Shown here one piece after another: positions 16,906 through 25,557 of a stretch of DNA of 64,000 bases. Origin of the DNA: Arthrobacter dokdonellae (GTDB taxonomy: Bacteria; Actinomycetota; Actinomycetes; Actinomycetales; Micrococcaceae); contig NZ_CP029642.1 of assembly GCF_003268655.1 (NCBI RefSeq), forward strand, positions 3,782,001 to 3,846,000, written 5' to 3'. The first letter of the stretch is position 1. Each line of letters opens with the position of its first letter. A program made the translations under genes and the position numbers. The notes below the pieces were generated by a model. The model was not told where the DNA came from. It saw only the letters and a list, made by a program, of their open reading frames with translations, and searched no databases.

Positions 16906-18201
16906 TTAGACGGTTTCTGGTTCGGGCTGTTCGGTCGTAGTTGTTGTTTTGACTGGCCTGATTTTACGTTTCCGCACGGCGCCGGCGGGGTCTGCCGCGA
17001 TGCCGGAGGGTTTGCCGTTGCCTACGTATGGGGTGCCTTTGGGTGGGATGGGGTGGCTGATAATTTCTGAGCCAAGGCTGTCGAAGAACATGATGTCGGT
17101 GTCGTCGTGAATGATGTTCACGGTGGTGCCGATGTATTTCTTGCCCATCTTGAAATGCGTCCCCAAGACGGTGACATTGCCGTCTCGTCCGACACGACGC
17201 TGGCCGCTGAACCGCTCTGCCCCTACCGTGGGTTCTTCTGGTTCCGGCGGGCCGGGTGCCGGGGCCTTGGGTGTGGCGTTCCAGGCTTCCTGCGGTGTCA
17301 TACCCGGCTTCAGGGCCTGGTGTTCACGTTCGGTGTTGTAGTACCGGTCGAAGGCATCGATCTGGGTTTGCAGGACCTCCAGCGTGGTGGCTGGTGGCTG
17401 CTGCTTCAGGTACCGGTGCAGGGTTTGATGGAACCGCTCGTTCTTGCCCTGGGTAGTGGGTTTGTAGGGTTTTCCGGTGATGGGTTCCACGCCCCGGGCC
17501 TTCAGGAATTCCACCAGTTCCCCGCGCCTGCCCAGCCGTGTCGGGTTAAGAGCCGCGCCGTTGTCACTGAGGAAGCGCTGGGGTACCCCGTGTCGGTCAA
17601 TCGAGGTTGTCACGACCCTGATCGCGGCCTCGCTGGTTTCCCCGGAAGCAGCCAACGAGGCCAGGGCCAGCCGTGAATGGTCGTCGATGAGTTGGAAGAT
17701 CGTGACCTTCGTCCCGCACGCCAGCACCCACTCGGTGGCGTCAATCTGCCAGCACGCATTCGGCTGCGGATAGACGAACCGGATATAGGCGCTGCGGGGC
17801 TTCTTCTTCGGCTCCGGCACCACGACGCCGGCACGGGTGAAGATCCTGGCCACAGTCGCCCTGGAGGGCGGTTGGAAGCCCTGTCGGCGCAACTTGGCGA
17901 TCACTGAGAGCGGGCCGGCATCAAAGCCGGCCTTCTCCAACTCCTCGCGGGTTCCCAGCAGCAGATCGACCATGGAAGCGGGAGTGGTTTTCGGATGCCG
18001 CAACGCGATCGGAGGCCTCTTCTCCAACGCCTTGACCGGGCCGAGCGCTTGGGCTGCCGCCCGGACCTGGTAGAACCAGGCCCGGGAGACATTATGTTGT
18101 TTACAAAACGCGCTCACGGCACCGCGAGGAGCATCGGAAGGCCATGTAGCAACGAGATGACGGACTTTGATTGATGGTTGTGTTTTATGCACAATCCACA
18201 A
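16906..18201 (-). CDS. IS481-family transposase, copy 1
   Basis: 431 residues. N-terminal helix-turn-helix region (residues ~20-55, SAFCKQHNVSRAWFYQVRA). The DDE integrase core is readable: first Asp in CWQIDATEW, second in FLSDNGAALNP, Glu in TQGKNERFHQTLH, with the usual DRYYNTEREHQAL box. The C-terminus is a beta-rich extension ending in a Thr/Glu/Pro tail. It looks intact, with no frameshift or stop. The protein is identical to that of copy 2. The start may be the ATG at 18201 or a little downstream. Confidence 0.92.
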   Translation of the reverse strand: MWIVHKTQPSIKVRHLVATWPSDAPRGAVSAFCKQHNVSRAWFYQVRAAAQALGPVKALEKRPPIALRHPKTTPASMVDLLLGTREELEKAGFDAGPLSVIAKLRRQGFQPPSRATVARIFTRAGVVVPEPKKKPRSAYIRFVYPQPNACWQIDATEWVLACGTKVTIFQLIDDHSRLALASLAASGETSEAAIRVVTTSIDRHGVPQRFLSDNGAALNPTRLGRRGELVEFLKARGVEPITGKPYKPTTQGKNERFHQTLHRYLKQQPPATTLEVLQTQIDAFDRYYNTEREHQALKPGMTPQEAWNATPKAPAPGPPEPEEPTVGAERFSGQRRVGRDGNVTVLGTHFKMGKKYIGTTVNIIHDDTDIMFFDSLGSEIISHPIPPKGTPYVGNGKPSGIAADPAGAVRKRKIRPVKTTTTTEQPEPETV

Positions 18202-18359
18202 GCAAAACCGACCAACTGTCTACAAGGCGATGAGACAGAGTGTCTACGAAGGTCCGAGACAAAACTGTCCAATAAGGTATGCGAGATCACAGGACCGGAA
18301 AGCGCTTCGTGAGCGTGATTTTGTCCAACATGTGCAACACAGTCTTGGTTTAACCCGGC

Positions 18360-19520
18360 TTAGCCGCCGTGCTTGACCGTGAGGATGGTGAGCACCGCGG
18401 CGTTGACCTTGGCCAGGAAGTCGGGGCGCTGCTGGGCCAGCTGCAGGACACCGTTGTACATGTACGGGATGGCGTTGGGGTTGCCGCACAGGACCATCGT
18501 TCCGCCGGCATTGATGAAGTTGTTGGCCCGCACGGCCCAGCTCCAGGGCGAAAGCTGCGCGGCGTTGCAGAGGTCGTCGGAGATGATGATGCCCGTGAAC
18601 TTCGCGTTGGTCCGCAGCATCGTGCCCATGACGACTGTGGAGAACGGCGCGATCTTGCCGGGCCGCGCATCAATCCTGTCGTAGTACGCACTGGAGACCA
18701 TCACCCACCTGGCCCCGTTGCTGATGGCCGTCTGGAACGGCAGCAGGTTGGGGTCGTTGATGGTGGTTTGGGTGTCATGGACGTTGCCCGTCACATCCGT
18801 GTTGCCGGTGACCCTGCCCAGCCCGGGGAAGTGCTTGACCGTGGGCATCACGTAGCCGGCCTTCATGCCGGCCAGGAACGCGTTGCCCTTGGCGGAGACG
18901 GCCTGCGGCGTGTAGCCGTACTCGCGGTCGTAGTACCCGATCGGGGCGTTGGACGGGGCAAAGGCCTGCGTGACGGTGTCAAGGGCGGGGGCCAGATTGA
19001 CCTTCACGCCCGCCCAGCGCAGCTGGTTTCCCCAGTTTTTGGCGTCCGTCGTCAGCGTGGCCGTGGACAGCGTGCCCTGGGACAGCGCCGTCGGAATGGT
19101 TGAAAATCCCGGCCCGCTGAGCACCTGGACGTAGCCGCCCTCCTGGTCGGTGGCCACTGAGAGGTATTCGTTGTCCGTGGTCGCCGTGGAAACGGTGTTC
19201 GTCATGCGCCGCACGACTGCCGCCGTGGCGTTGATCCCGGCAGAGCTGCGGCCGGCCAGGTAGACATTGCCCACATGGTCCCAGCTGAGCACGTTCATGG
19301 TGGCCTGGCTGGCACCCGTGGCACCGGCCGCAACCATGAACAGCTGACCCACACGCTGCTGCAGCGTCATGTGGGCGAGGTGCTGGGCGGGCGTGCTCCA
19401 CCCCAACGACGCCGGCGCCGCGGCGGTGGCCGGTGCCGAACCCATCAGGGATGCGGCTGCCAGGAGCGCGGCGAGCATGGCAACGGACTTCATACGGTGT
19501 GAAAACTGGAACTGGCGCAT
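18360..19520 (-). CDS. Secreted GH3-family glycosidase (beta-N-acetylglucosaminidase-like)
   Basis: 386 residues from ATG 19520; a GTG nine bases upstream is equally in frame. An N-terminal signal peptide (hydrophobic run MLAALLAAASLMG, cleavage about APATAA-AP) marks export. The GH3 barrel shows ATDQEGGYVQ, PTVKHFPGLGRVTGNTD and the nucleophile segment GIIISDDLCNAAQL. The usual KHFPGHG reads KHFPGLG and the acid/base Asp-His dyad of classical NagZ is not obvious, so this is a divergent subclass. It likely trims cell-wall or environmental aminosugars outside the cell. An IS lies on each side; a TATAGA -10 box is at 19547-19552. Confidence 0.82.
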   Translation of the reverse strand: MRQFQFSHRMKSVAMLAALLAAASLMGSAPATAAAPASLGWSTPAQHLAHMTLQQRVGQLFMVAAGATGASQATMNVLSWDHVGNVYLAGRSSAGINATAAVVRRMTNTVSTATTDNEYLSVATDQEGGYVQVLSGPGFSTIPTALSQGTLSTATLTTDAKNWGNQLRWAGVKVNLAPALDTVTQAFAPSNAPIGYYDREYGYTPQAVSAKGNAFLAGMKAGYVMPTVKHFPGLGRVTGNTDVTGNVHDTQTTINDPNLLPFQTAISNGARWVMVSSAYYDRIDARPGKIAPFSTVVMGTMLRTNAKFTGIIISDDLCNAAQLSPWSWAVRANNFINAGGTMVLCGNPNAIPYMYNGVLQLAQQRPDFLAKVNAAVLTILTVKHGG

Positions 19521-19546
19521 GGCACACACGGCTTAGTCGAGGGGAA

Positions 19547-19552
19547 TCTATA
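19547..19552 (-). promoter_or_regulatory. -10 box TATAGA upstream of the GH3 gene
   Basis: TATAGA on the minus strand lies about 27 bp before ATG 19520, leaving a short untranslated leader. IS copy 2 begins 76 bp further upstream and does not disrupt it. Confidence 0.4.
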
Positions 19553-19627
19553 GCCGGAAATTGTACTCCGAGGCGCCCGTTTCCGTCATGCCGAATTTGT
19601 GTTGCAGCTGTTGGACCACATGTGGCA

Positions 19628-21136
19628 TGTCATGTCTCGGACCTCTGTAGACAGTTCATGTCTCGCACCTGTGTTGACAGTTGATGTCTCATTGTTGTGT
19701 AGACACTTCCGGTCTGAGTAGTGGCCAGACCGGAAGTGTCTCACTTCTTTTTAGACGGTTTCTGGTTCGGGCTGTTCGGTCGTAGTTGTTGTTTTGACTG
19801 GCCTGATTTTACGTTTCCGCACGGCGCCGGCGGGGTCTGCCGCGATGCCGGAGGGTTTGCCGTTGCCTACGTATGGGGTGCCTTTGGGTGGGATGGGGTG
19901 GCTGATAATTTCTGAGCCAAGGCTGTCGAAGAACATGATGTCGGTGTCGTCGTGAATGATGTTCACGGTGGTGCCGATGTATTTCTTGCCCATCTTGAAA
20001 TGCGTCCCCAAGACGGTGACATTGCCGTCTCGTCCGACACGACGCTGGCCGCTGAACCGCTCTGCCCCTACCGTGGGTTCTTCTGGTTCCGGCGGGCCGG
20101 GTGCCGGGGCCTTGGGTGTGGCGTTCCAGGCTTCCTGCGGTGTCATACCCGGCTTCAGGGCCTGGTGTTCACGTTCGGTGTTGTAGTACCGGTCGAAGGC
20201 ATCGATCTGGGTTTGCAGGACCTCCAGCGTGGTGGCTGGTGGCTGCTGCTTCAGGTACCGGTGCAGGGTTTGATGGAACCGCTCGTTCTTGCCCTGGGTA
20301 GTGGGTTTGTAGGGTTTTCCGGTGATGGGTTCCACGCCCCGGGCCTTCAGGAATTCCACCAGTTCCCCGCGCCTGCCCAGCCGTGTCGGGTTAAGAGCCG
20401 CGCCGTTGTCACTGAGGAAGCGCTGGGGTACCCCGTGTCGGTCAATCGAGGTTGTCACGACCCTGATCGCGGCCTCGCTGGTTTCCCCGGAAGCAGCCAA
20501 CGAGGCCAGGGCCAGCCGTGAATGGTCGTCGATGAGTTGGAAGATCGTGACCTTCGTCCCGCACGCCAGCACCCACTCGGTGGCGTCAATCTGCCAGCAC
20601 GCATTCGGCTGCGGATAGACGAACCGGATATAGGCGCTGCGGGGCTTCTTCTTCGGCTCCGGCACCACGACGCCGGCACGGGTGAAGATCCTGGCCACAG
20701 TCGCCCTGGAGGGCGGTTGGAAGCCCTGTCGGCGCAACTTGGCGATCACTGAGAGCGGGCCGGCATCAAAGCCGGCCTTCTCCAACTCCTCGCGGGTTCC
20801 CAGCAGCAGATCGACCATGGAAGCGGGAGTGGTTTTCGGATGCCGCAACGCGATCGGAGGCCTCTTCTCCAACGCCTTGACCGGGCCGAGCGCTTGGGCT
20901 GCCGCCCGGACCTGGTAGAACCAGGCCCGGGAGACATTATGTTGTTTACAAAACGCGCTCACGGCACCGCGAGGAGCATCGGAAGGCCATGTAGCAACGA
21001 GATGACGGACTTTGATTGATGGTTGTGTTTTATGCACAATCCACAAGCAAAACCGACCAACTGTCTACAAGGCGATGAGACAGAGTGTCTACGAAGGTCC
21101 GAGACAAAACTGTCCAATAAGGTATGCGAGATCACA
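19628..21136 (-). mobile_element. IS481-type insertion sequence, copy 2 (1509 bp)
   Basis: Same length and orientation as copy 1 and the same ends. It is flanked by its own perfect 15-bp target duplication GGACCACATGTGGCA (19613-19627 and 21137-21151). The duplicated sequence differs from that of copy 1 except for the leading GGACC, so the two copies inserted independently. Confidence 0.93.
19751..21046 (-). CDS. IS481-family transposase, copy 2
   Basis: 431 residues, identical to the transposase of copy 1, with the same HTH, D-D-E residues and intact frame. Both copies should therefore be functional if expressed. It reads toward the GH3 gene promoter region, but the 14-bp-stem hairpin at 19702-19740 lies between. 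Confidence 0.92.
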   Translation of the reverse strand: MWIVHKTQPSIKVRHLVATWPSDAPRGAVSAFCKQHNVSRAWFYQVRAAAQALGPVKALEKRPPIALRHPKTTPASMVDLLLGTREELEKAGFDAGPLSVIAKLRRQGFQPPSRATVARIFTRAGVVVPEPKKKPRSAYIRFVYPQPNACWQIDATEWVLACGTKVTIFQLIDDHSRLALASLAASGETSEAAIRVVTTSIDRHGVPQRFLSDNGAALNPTRLGRRGELVEFLKARGVEPITGKPYKPTTQGKNERFHQTLHRYLKQQPPATTLEVLQTQIDAFDRYYNTEREHQALKPGMTPQEAWNATPKAPAPGPPEPEEPTVGAERFSGQRRVGRDGNVTVLGTHFKMGKKYIGTTVNIIHDDTDIMFFDSLGSEIISHPIPPKGTPYVGNGKPSGIAADPAGAVRKRKIRPVKTTTTTEQPEPETV

Positions 21137-21193
21137 GGACCACATGTGGCACTTTGGGGCTGTTTTGGTCCACAGCTGCAACACAGTCTTCGG

Positions 21194-22501
21194 CTAGGCC
21201 GTGGCGGAGGCCGCCGCCTTGGCTGCGGCCGGAAGGGCACTGACAATGCGGTCCATGGCGGCGTCGTCGTGCGCGGCGGACAGGAACCAGGCCTCGAAGA
21301 CGCTCGGGGGCAGGTACACGCCGGAGTCGAGCATGGAATGGAAGAACGGGGCGTAACGGAACACGTCCTGGCCCTGCGCGTCGTCATAGTTGCGGACGCC
21401 GGAAGCGGACGTGCCGAAGGCGATGGAGAACAGGCTGCCGGCGCGCTGCACGGAGTGGTCCACGCCCTCGGCCTCCAGTGCGGAGGAGACCGCAGCGGAC
21501 AGCTCCAGCGAGCGGGCGTCCACGGTCTCATACACGGCCGCCGTGGCGGCACTGAGCGTGGCCACGCCGGCGGCCATGGCCACCGGGTTTCCGGACAGGG
21601 TGCCGGCCTGGTACACCGGACCCAGGGGGGCCAGATAGTCCATGACCTCCGCGCGGCCGCCCAGCGCGGCTGTCGGCAGTCCCCCGCCGATGACCTTGCC
21701 AAAGGTGAACAGGTCAGGCGTCCACCCTTCGGCGGCCCCGGTCAGGCCCCAATAGCCGGCCGCCCCGACCCGGAAGCCGGTGAGGACCTCGTCCAGGATC
21801 AGCAGGGCGCCGTGGTCGGAGGTGATGCGGGAAAGGCCGGCGTTGAAGCCGTCGCCCGGGGTCACGACGCCCATGTTGGCGGGCGCGGCCTCCGTGATGA
21901 CGGCGGCGATCCGCTCCCCGTGCGCGGCGAAGGCGGCCTCGACGGCGGCGAGGTCGTTGTACGGCAGGACCAGCGTTTCGGCGGCGGTGGCGGCCGTGAC
22001 CCCGGCGGATCCGGGCAGGGCCAGGGTGGCCAGTCCGGAGCCGGCGGCGGCCAGCAGGGAGTCGAGGTGGCCGTGGTAGCAGCCGGCGAACTTGATGATG
22101 AGGTCCCGGCCGGTGTAGCCGCGGGCCAGGCGCACGGCGGTCATGGTGGCCTCGGTGCCGGTGGAGACCATGCGCAGGCGTTCGACGCCGGACACGCGCC
22201 CCTGCACCAGGGCGGCGAGTTCGCTTTCGGCCGGGGTGGAGGCGCCGAAGCTCAGGCCGTGGTCGACGGCGGCGTGGACGGCGGCCAGTACATCCGGGTG
22301 CGAGTGGCCCAGCAGCGCCGGGCCCCAGGAGCAGACCAGGTCCACGTAGTCGCGCCCGTCGGCGTCGGTGAGGTAGGCGCCCTTGGCGTTGACCATGAAG
22401 CGGGGCGTCCCGCCCACGGAGCCGAAGGCGCGCACGGGCGAGTTCACGCCTCCCGGCATGAGGGTCTTGGCGCGGTCAAAAAGTTCCTGGGAGCTGGTCA
22501 T
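21194..22501 (-). CDS. hemL: Glutamate-1-semialdehyde 2,1-aminomutase
   Basis: 435 residues from ATG 22501, preceded by AAGGACC six bases away. PLP class III aminotransferase: [18 protein letters not shown] holds the Schiff-base Lys, with [13 protein letters not shown] upstream and [12 protein letters not shown] at the N-terminus, a hallmark of HemL. It converts glutamate-1-semialdehyde to 5-aminolevulinate, the second C5-pathway step after HemA. It is the last gene of the minus-strand heme cluster, 35 bp after hemB. Its 3' side abuts the repeat split by IS copy 2, so the cluster terminator may be altered. Confidence 0.95.
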   Translation of the reverse strand: MTSSQELFDRAKTLMPGGVNSPVRAFGSVGGTPRFMVNAKGAYLTDADGRDYVDLVCSWGPALLGHSHPDVLAAVHAAVDHGLSFGASTPAESELAALVQGRVSGVERLRMVSTGTEATMTAVRLARGYTGRDLIIKFAGCYHGHLDSLLAAAGSGLATLALPGSAGVTAATAAETLVLPYNDLAAVEAAFAAHGERIAAVITEAAPANMGVVTPGDGFNAGLSRITSDHGALLILDEVLTGFRVGAAGYWGLTGAAEGWTPDLFTFGKVIGGGLPTAALGGRAEVMDYLAPLGPVYQAGTLSGNPVAMAAGVATLSAATAAVYETVDARSLELSAAVSSALEAEGVDHSVQRAGSLFSIAFGTSASGVRNYDDAQGQDVFRYAPFFHSMLDSGVYLPPSVFEAWFLSAAHDDAAMDRIVSALPAAAKAAASATA

Positions 22502-22536
22502 GGGTAGGTCCTTGGTTGGAGAAGGGGAAGGAACGG

Positions 22537-23517
22537 TCAGTTGCCGCGGAGCCAGCCGGCCAGCTCGGCCGCCCAGTAGGTCAGGATCATGGTGGCGCCG
22601 GCCCGCTTGATGCTCAGCACGGACTCCTCGACGGCGGCGCGGCGGTTGATCCACCCGTTGGCGGCGGCGGCCTCAACCATGGCGTATTCGCCGGAGATTT
22701 GGTAGGCCGCCACGGGCACGGGACTCATCGCGGCGACGTCCGCCAGAATGTCAAGGTAGCTCATGGCCGGCTTGACCATGACGATGTCGGCGCCTTCGGC
22801 CAGGTCCAGTTCCACCTCGTGCAGCGCCTCGCGCCGGTTGCCGGCGTCCATCTGGTACGTGCGGCGGTCTCCCTCCAGCTGCGAGTCGACGGCCTCGCGG
22901 AACGGGCCGTAAAAGGCGGAGGCGTACTTGGCGGCATAGGCCAGGACGGACACGTCGGTGAACCCGGCGGCGTCCAGGGCCTCCCGGACCACGCCGACCT
23001 GCCCGTCCATCATGCCCGAGGGAGCGACGACGTGGGCGCCGGCCGTTGCCTGTGCCACGGCCATCCGCGCGTAAATCGCCAGCGTGGCGTCGTTGTCCAC
23101 CACGCCGTTGGAGTCGAGCACGCCGCAGTGGCCGTGGTCGGTGAATTCGTCCAGGCAGAGGTCGCTCATGACCACCAGCCCGTCGCCCACGGCCTCGCGG
23201 ACGTCGCGGATGGCCTTGTTCAGCACCCCCTGCGGGTCCAGGCCGGCCGAGCCCGTGGCGTCGCGGACTGCCGGAATCCCAAACAGCATGATGCCGCCGA
23301 GTCCCAGCTCCACGGCCTCACGGGCGGCCGCCACGAGCGATGCGGTGGTGTGCTGCACCACGCCCGGCATGGATGTGATGGGGGCGGGTTCGCTGAGGTC
23401 CTCGCGGATGAACGCGGGCAGGATCAGCTCGGCCGGCGCCACCCGGTGCTCGGCGACCAGACGGCGCATGGCCGTGGTGGTGCGCAGCCGGCGGGGTCGG
23501 TGTTGGGGAAAGCTCAC
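22537..23517 (-). CDS. hemB: Porphobilinogen synthase (5-aminolevulinate dehydratase)
   Basis: 326 residues from GTG 23517, which overlaps the hemD stop as GTGA; longer in-frame extensions run into hemD and are rejected. The metal site is the cysteine-type [13 protein letters not shown]. The two substrate-binding lysines are in [17 protein letters not shown] and [14 protein letters not shown]. It condenses two 5-aminolevulinates to porphobilinogen. Gene order and overlap place it in the hemQ-H-C-D-B-L transcription unit. Confidence 0.95.
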   Translation of the reverse strand: MSFPQHRPRRLRTTTAMRRLVAEHRVAPAELILPAFIREDLSEPAPITSMPGVVQHTTASLVAAAREAVELGLGGIMLFGIPAVRDATGSAGLDPQGVLNKAIRDVREAVGDGLVVMSDLCLDEFTDHGHCGVLDSNGVVDNDATLAIYARMAVAQATAGAHVVAPSGMMDGQVGVVREALDAAGFTDVSVLAYAAKYASAFYGPFREAVDSQLEGDRRTYQMDAGNRREALHEVELDLAEGADIVMVKPAMSYLDILADVAAMSPVPVAAYQISGEYAMVEAAAANGWINRRAAVEESVLSIKRAGATMILTYWAAELAGWLRGN

Positions 23518-24536
23518 TTCGTGTCTCCTGGGTCGCTTGACTGCGTTGGGTGGCGTGCTGCCTGGCTTGTTGCGAGTACGGCTGCGGCGAGGGCGGCCAC
23601 GATCCCGTCGGGGGTGGGGTGCACGGCCGTGGCGGCGACGCGCAGGCCCAGCCGTTCCGCCTCGGCCCTGGTCGGCTGTCCTATCGCGATGACCAGGCAG
23701 CGTTCCGGCAGCGGGCCCATCGTCTCGGCGACCCTGCGTGCCGCGCTCCCCGAGGCAAGGACGACGGCGTCGATCGCCCCCTCCAGCGCCGCCTGGGCCG
23801 CCTGGGCCGGGGTGAGGACGCGTCGCTCGCCGCCGGAACGGAGATCCCCTCGCGGACAGTAAGATTTCTGCGGTCGCTGAGCGACCTTTGAAATCCATCC
23901 CCGCTCCGGGGACCTCAGTTCCAGTGTCGCCGTCAGGCGGAGGCCGTCGCGGGCCGGGTAGTCGACCGTCTTGTAGGCGGTGACGGTTTCAGGCGTCCAG
24001 CCCTTCGCGGCCAGGCCGTCGGCGAGGGTCGGTTCGGCGAGGTTAGACTGCGGGAGCAGGACGCGCGCGTGGCCGCCGTCGTCGGATGTGTTGGACGGCC
24101 ACAGCTCCACCAGCCCGGCGGCCGACTGCACGTCCACGGGCGCCAGGTCGGCGCGGATGCCCTCGGCAGCCAAAACGGCCACAGAGGTGGGCCCAATCGT
24201 GGCCACGCGCGTCCCGGCGGGAATCAGGCCGGCGAGGGTTGTGCCAGCGGCTTCGCACCACTGCTTGAGTGCCCGCACCGTGGTGATGGAGCTGATCACC
24301 ACCCACCGATACTCCCCCGCCTCGAGGCGCCGGAGCGCGGCGCCCAAGGCGTCGGGATCTCCAACCTCAAAGTCGATGACCGGCACCAGCACCGGCTCCG
24401 CGCCGGCCCCCTCCAAGGCGGCCAGCAGGGCCCCGGCCCGATCCACGCTGCGGGTCACCGCAACGCGGAGCCCGGCAAGCGGAGCGCTGGTTGAGCCCGA
24501 CGAAACCCCTGGTCGCCACGCGTTCGCGGGGCTCAC
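23514..24536 (-). CDS. hemD: Uroporphyrinogen-III synthase with an in-frame inserted segment
   Basis: 340 residues from GTG 24536, 22 bp after hemC. HemD family marks: LRVAVTRSVDRAGALLAALE near the N-terminus, WVVISSITTVRAL, AAKGWTPETVTAYKTV, and VVLASGSAARR late in the protein. It cyclises hydroxymethylbilane to uroporphyrinogen III. Between TATLE and ERRVLTPAQAA is a foreign-looking segment (ELRSPERGW...DLRSGG), encoded largely by the palindrome at 23840-23917. Frame is kept. Whether activity is kept depends on that region being a surface loop, which I infer but cannot prove. Confidence 0.87.
   Translation of the reverse strand: MSPANAWRPGVSSGSTSAPLAGLRVAVTRSVDRAGALLAALEGAGAEPVLVPVIDFEVGDPDALGAALRRLEAGEYRWVVISSITTVRALKQWCEAAGTTLAGLIPAGTRVATIGPTSVAVLAAEGIRADLAPVDVQSAAGLVELWPSNTSDDGGHARVLLPQSNLAEPTLADGLAAKGWTPETVTAYKTVDYPARDGLRLTATLELRSPERGWISKVAQRPQKSYCPRGDLRSGGERRVLTPAQAAQAALEGAIDAVVLASGSAARRVAETMGPLPERCLVIAIGQPTRAEAERLGLRVAATAVHPTPDGIVAALAAAVLATSQAARHPTQSSDPGDTK
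23840..23917. repeat. 78-bp nested palindrome inside hemD
   Basis: Outer arms GGAGATCCCC (23840-23849) and GGGGACCTCA (23908-23917) pair at 8 of 10; inner arms GATTTC/GAAATC at 23863-23868 and 23890-23895; perfect core GGTCGCTGAGCGACC at 23872-23886. All share one centre near 23879. 78 bp is 26 codons, so the frame is preserved. Confidence 0.75.
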
Positions 24537-24558
24537 TGCTCGACCACCGGGTTGGACG

Positions 24559-25557
24559 TCATTTCCCCGAGCCGGACAGATCCGCCAGGTCCGCGGCGCC
24601 GCCGGCGAGCAGTTCCTCGGCCAGTTCGATCCCGAGGAGGGTGGCACCGACGTTGCTGAGCCCGTCGGTGGCCTTCTTCAGGCGCAGCGAGCGCTTGCCG
24701 TCCAGTGAGCAGACCATGGCTTCCAAATACAGCATGGAGCCCTTGCGGAACGCGAAGGCGCCGACTGGGGCGCTGCAGCCGGCCTCGAGGCGGGCCAGCA
24801 GGGCCCTCTCGGCTGTCACTGCAAGGCGGGTGTCGACGTCATCCACGGCCGCAAGCGCCTGGCCCAGGATGCCGGCGGGCCCGGCGTCGGCCGTGCGGCA
24901 CTCCAGCGCCAGCGCGCCCTGGCCCGGGGCCGGGAGCATGACGTCCGCCTCCAGGTATTCGGTGACGGTGTCCAGGCGGTTGATGCGGGAGAGGCCGGCG
25001 GCGGCGAGGACGACGGCGTCGAGGTCGCCGGTCTTGCCGGGCACCACCTCGGCGGGGGCATTGCCGGGCAGCCCGGCGACGCGGCCCAGCCGGGTGTCGA
25101 CGTTGCCGCGGATGTCCACTATTTTCAGGTCGGGGCGGGCGGCCAGCAGCTGGGCCGCACGGCGCGGGGAGCCGGTGCCCACGGAGGCGCCGGCCGGCAG
25201 CTCGGCAAGTTTCAGCCCGTCGCGCGAGCAGAGGGCGTCCCGGGGGTCGGCGCGGACCGGGACGGCGGCCAGGGTGAGTCCCGGCACGGCGGCCGTGGGC
25301 AGATCCTTGAGCGAGTGCACTGCCACGTCAACGCCGCCGTCCAGGACGGCGGCGCGCAGCGCGGCGGCAAAGACGCCGGTGCCGCCCATCTGGGACAGCG
25401 GGCCGGTGAGGACGTCGCCGTCGGTCTTGACGGGAACGATCTCGGCCTCGAAGCCGCCCACCGCCGTCAGGACATCGGCGATCTGGCCGGTCTGGCCCAG
25501 GGCCAGCCTGCTACCGCGTGTGCCGATTTTCACGGGTGCCAGGACCTCAGCCGTCAC
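24559..25557 (-). CDS. hemC: Hydroxymethylbilane synthase (porphobilinogen deaminase)
   Basis: 332 residues. KIGTRGSRLALGQ at the start, VHSLKDLPT, GTGSPRRAAQL, and the dipyrromethane cofactor Cys in LEAGCSAPVGAFA. It polymerises four porphobilinogens into hydroxymethylbilane for HemD. The ATG overlaps the hemH stop as ATGA (25554-25557). Length and motif order are normal for the family. Confidence 0.96.
   Translation of the reverse strand: MTAEVLAPVKIGTRGSRLALGQTGQIADVLTAVGGFEAEIVPVKTDGDVLTGPLSQMGGTGVFAAALRAAVLDGGVDVAVHSLKDLPTAAVPGLTLAAVPVRADPRDALCSRDGLKLAELPAGASVGTGSPRRAAQLLAARPDLKIVDIRGNVDTRLGRVAGLPGNAPAEVVPGKTGDLDAVVLAAAGLSRINRLDTVTEYLEADVMLPAPGQGALALECRTADAGPAGILGQALAAVDDVDTRLAVTAERALLARLEAGCSAPVGAFAFRKGSMLYLEAMVCSLDGKRSLRLKKATDGLSNVGATLLGIELAEELLAGGAADLADLSGSGK

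Larger units (their letters stand above)
16783..18291 (-). mobile_element. IS481-type insertion sequence, copy 1 (1509 bp)
   Basis: Ends TGTCATGTCTCGGACCT and, read inward from the right, TGTGATCTCGCATACCT match at 12 of 17 positions and give TGT...ACA termini. It is flanked by a perfect 15-bp target duplication GGACCGGAAAGCGCT (16768-16782 and 18292-18306). It carries one transposase gene on the minus strand and three tandem subterminal units at each end. Copy 2 (19628-21136) has the same length, and every segment compared by eye was identical, so at least one move is recent. Confidence 0.93.
16750..18344. repeat. Palindromic intergenic repeat, copy 1, split by IS copy 1
   Basis: Left arm 16750-16771 (starts GACTGTGTTGCACAT, ends TTGGAC) and right arm 18323-18344 (GTCCAACATGTGCAACACAG plus TC) are reverse complements at 21 of 22 positions. 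If the insertion sequence and one target copy are removed, the loop is 27 nt. It lies between convergent genes (ABC ATPase and GH3 glycosidase), so it may be a bidirectional terminator. Related copies are at 19598-21188 and 57576-57646. Confidence 0.88.
19598..21188. repeat. Palindromic intergenic repeat, copy 2, split by IS copy 2
   Basis: Left arm 19598-19616 (TGTGTTGCAGCTGTTGGAC) and right arm 21168-21188 (GTCCACAGCTGCAACACAG plus TC) pair with one base of slippage. With IS and one target copy removed the loop is 27 nt, the same as copies 1 and 3. It lies just downstream of hemL. Confidence 0.82.

Noticed and set aside
18360..19529. GH3 gene as IS cargo of foreign origin
   Set aside because: Its base composition and codon use look like those of the neighbours; nothing but the flanking IS copies suggests transfer.
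16783..21136. Composite transposon carrying the GH3 gene
   Set aside because: Each IS copy has its own, different 15-bp target duplication, so they entered separately.
22502..22654. N-terminal extension of HemL
   Set aside because: It overlaps hemB in another frame and a ribosome site precedes ATG 22501.
24350..24380. Further copy of the adnB linker repeat in hemD (atctccaacctcaa)
   Set aside because: Only 14 bases match and the flanks differ, so chance is the simpler reading.
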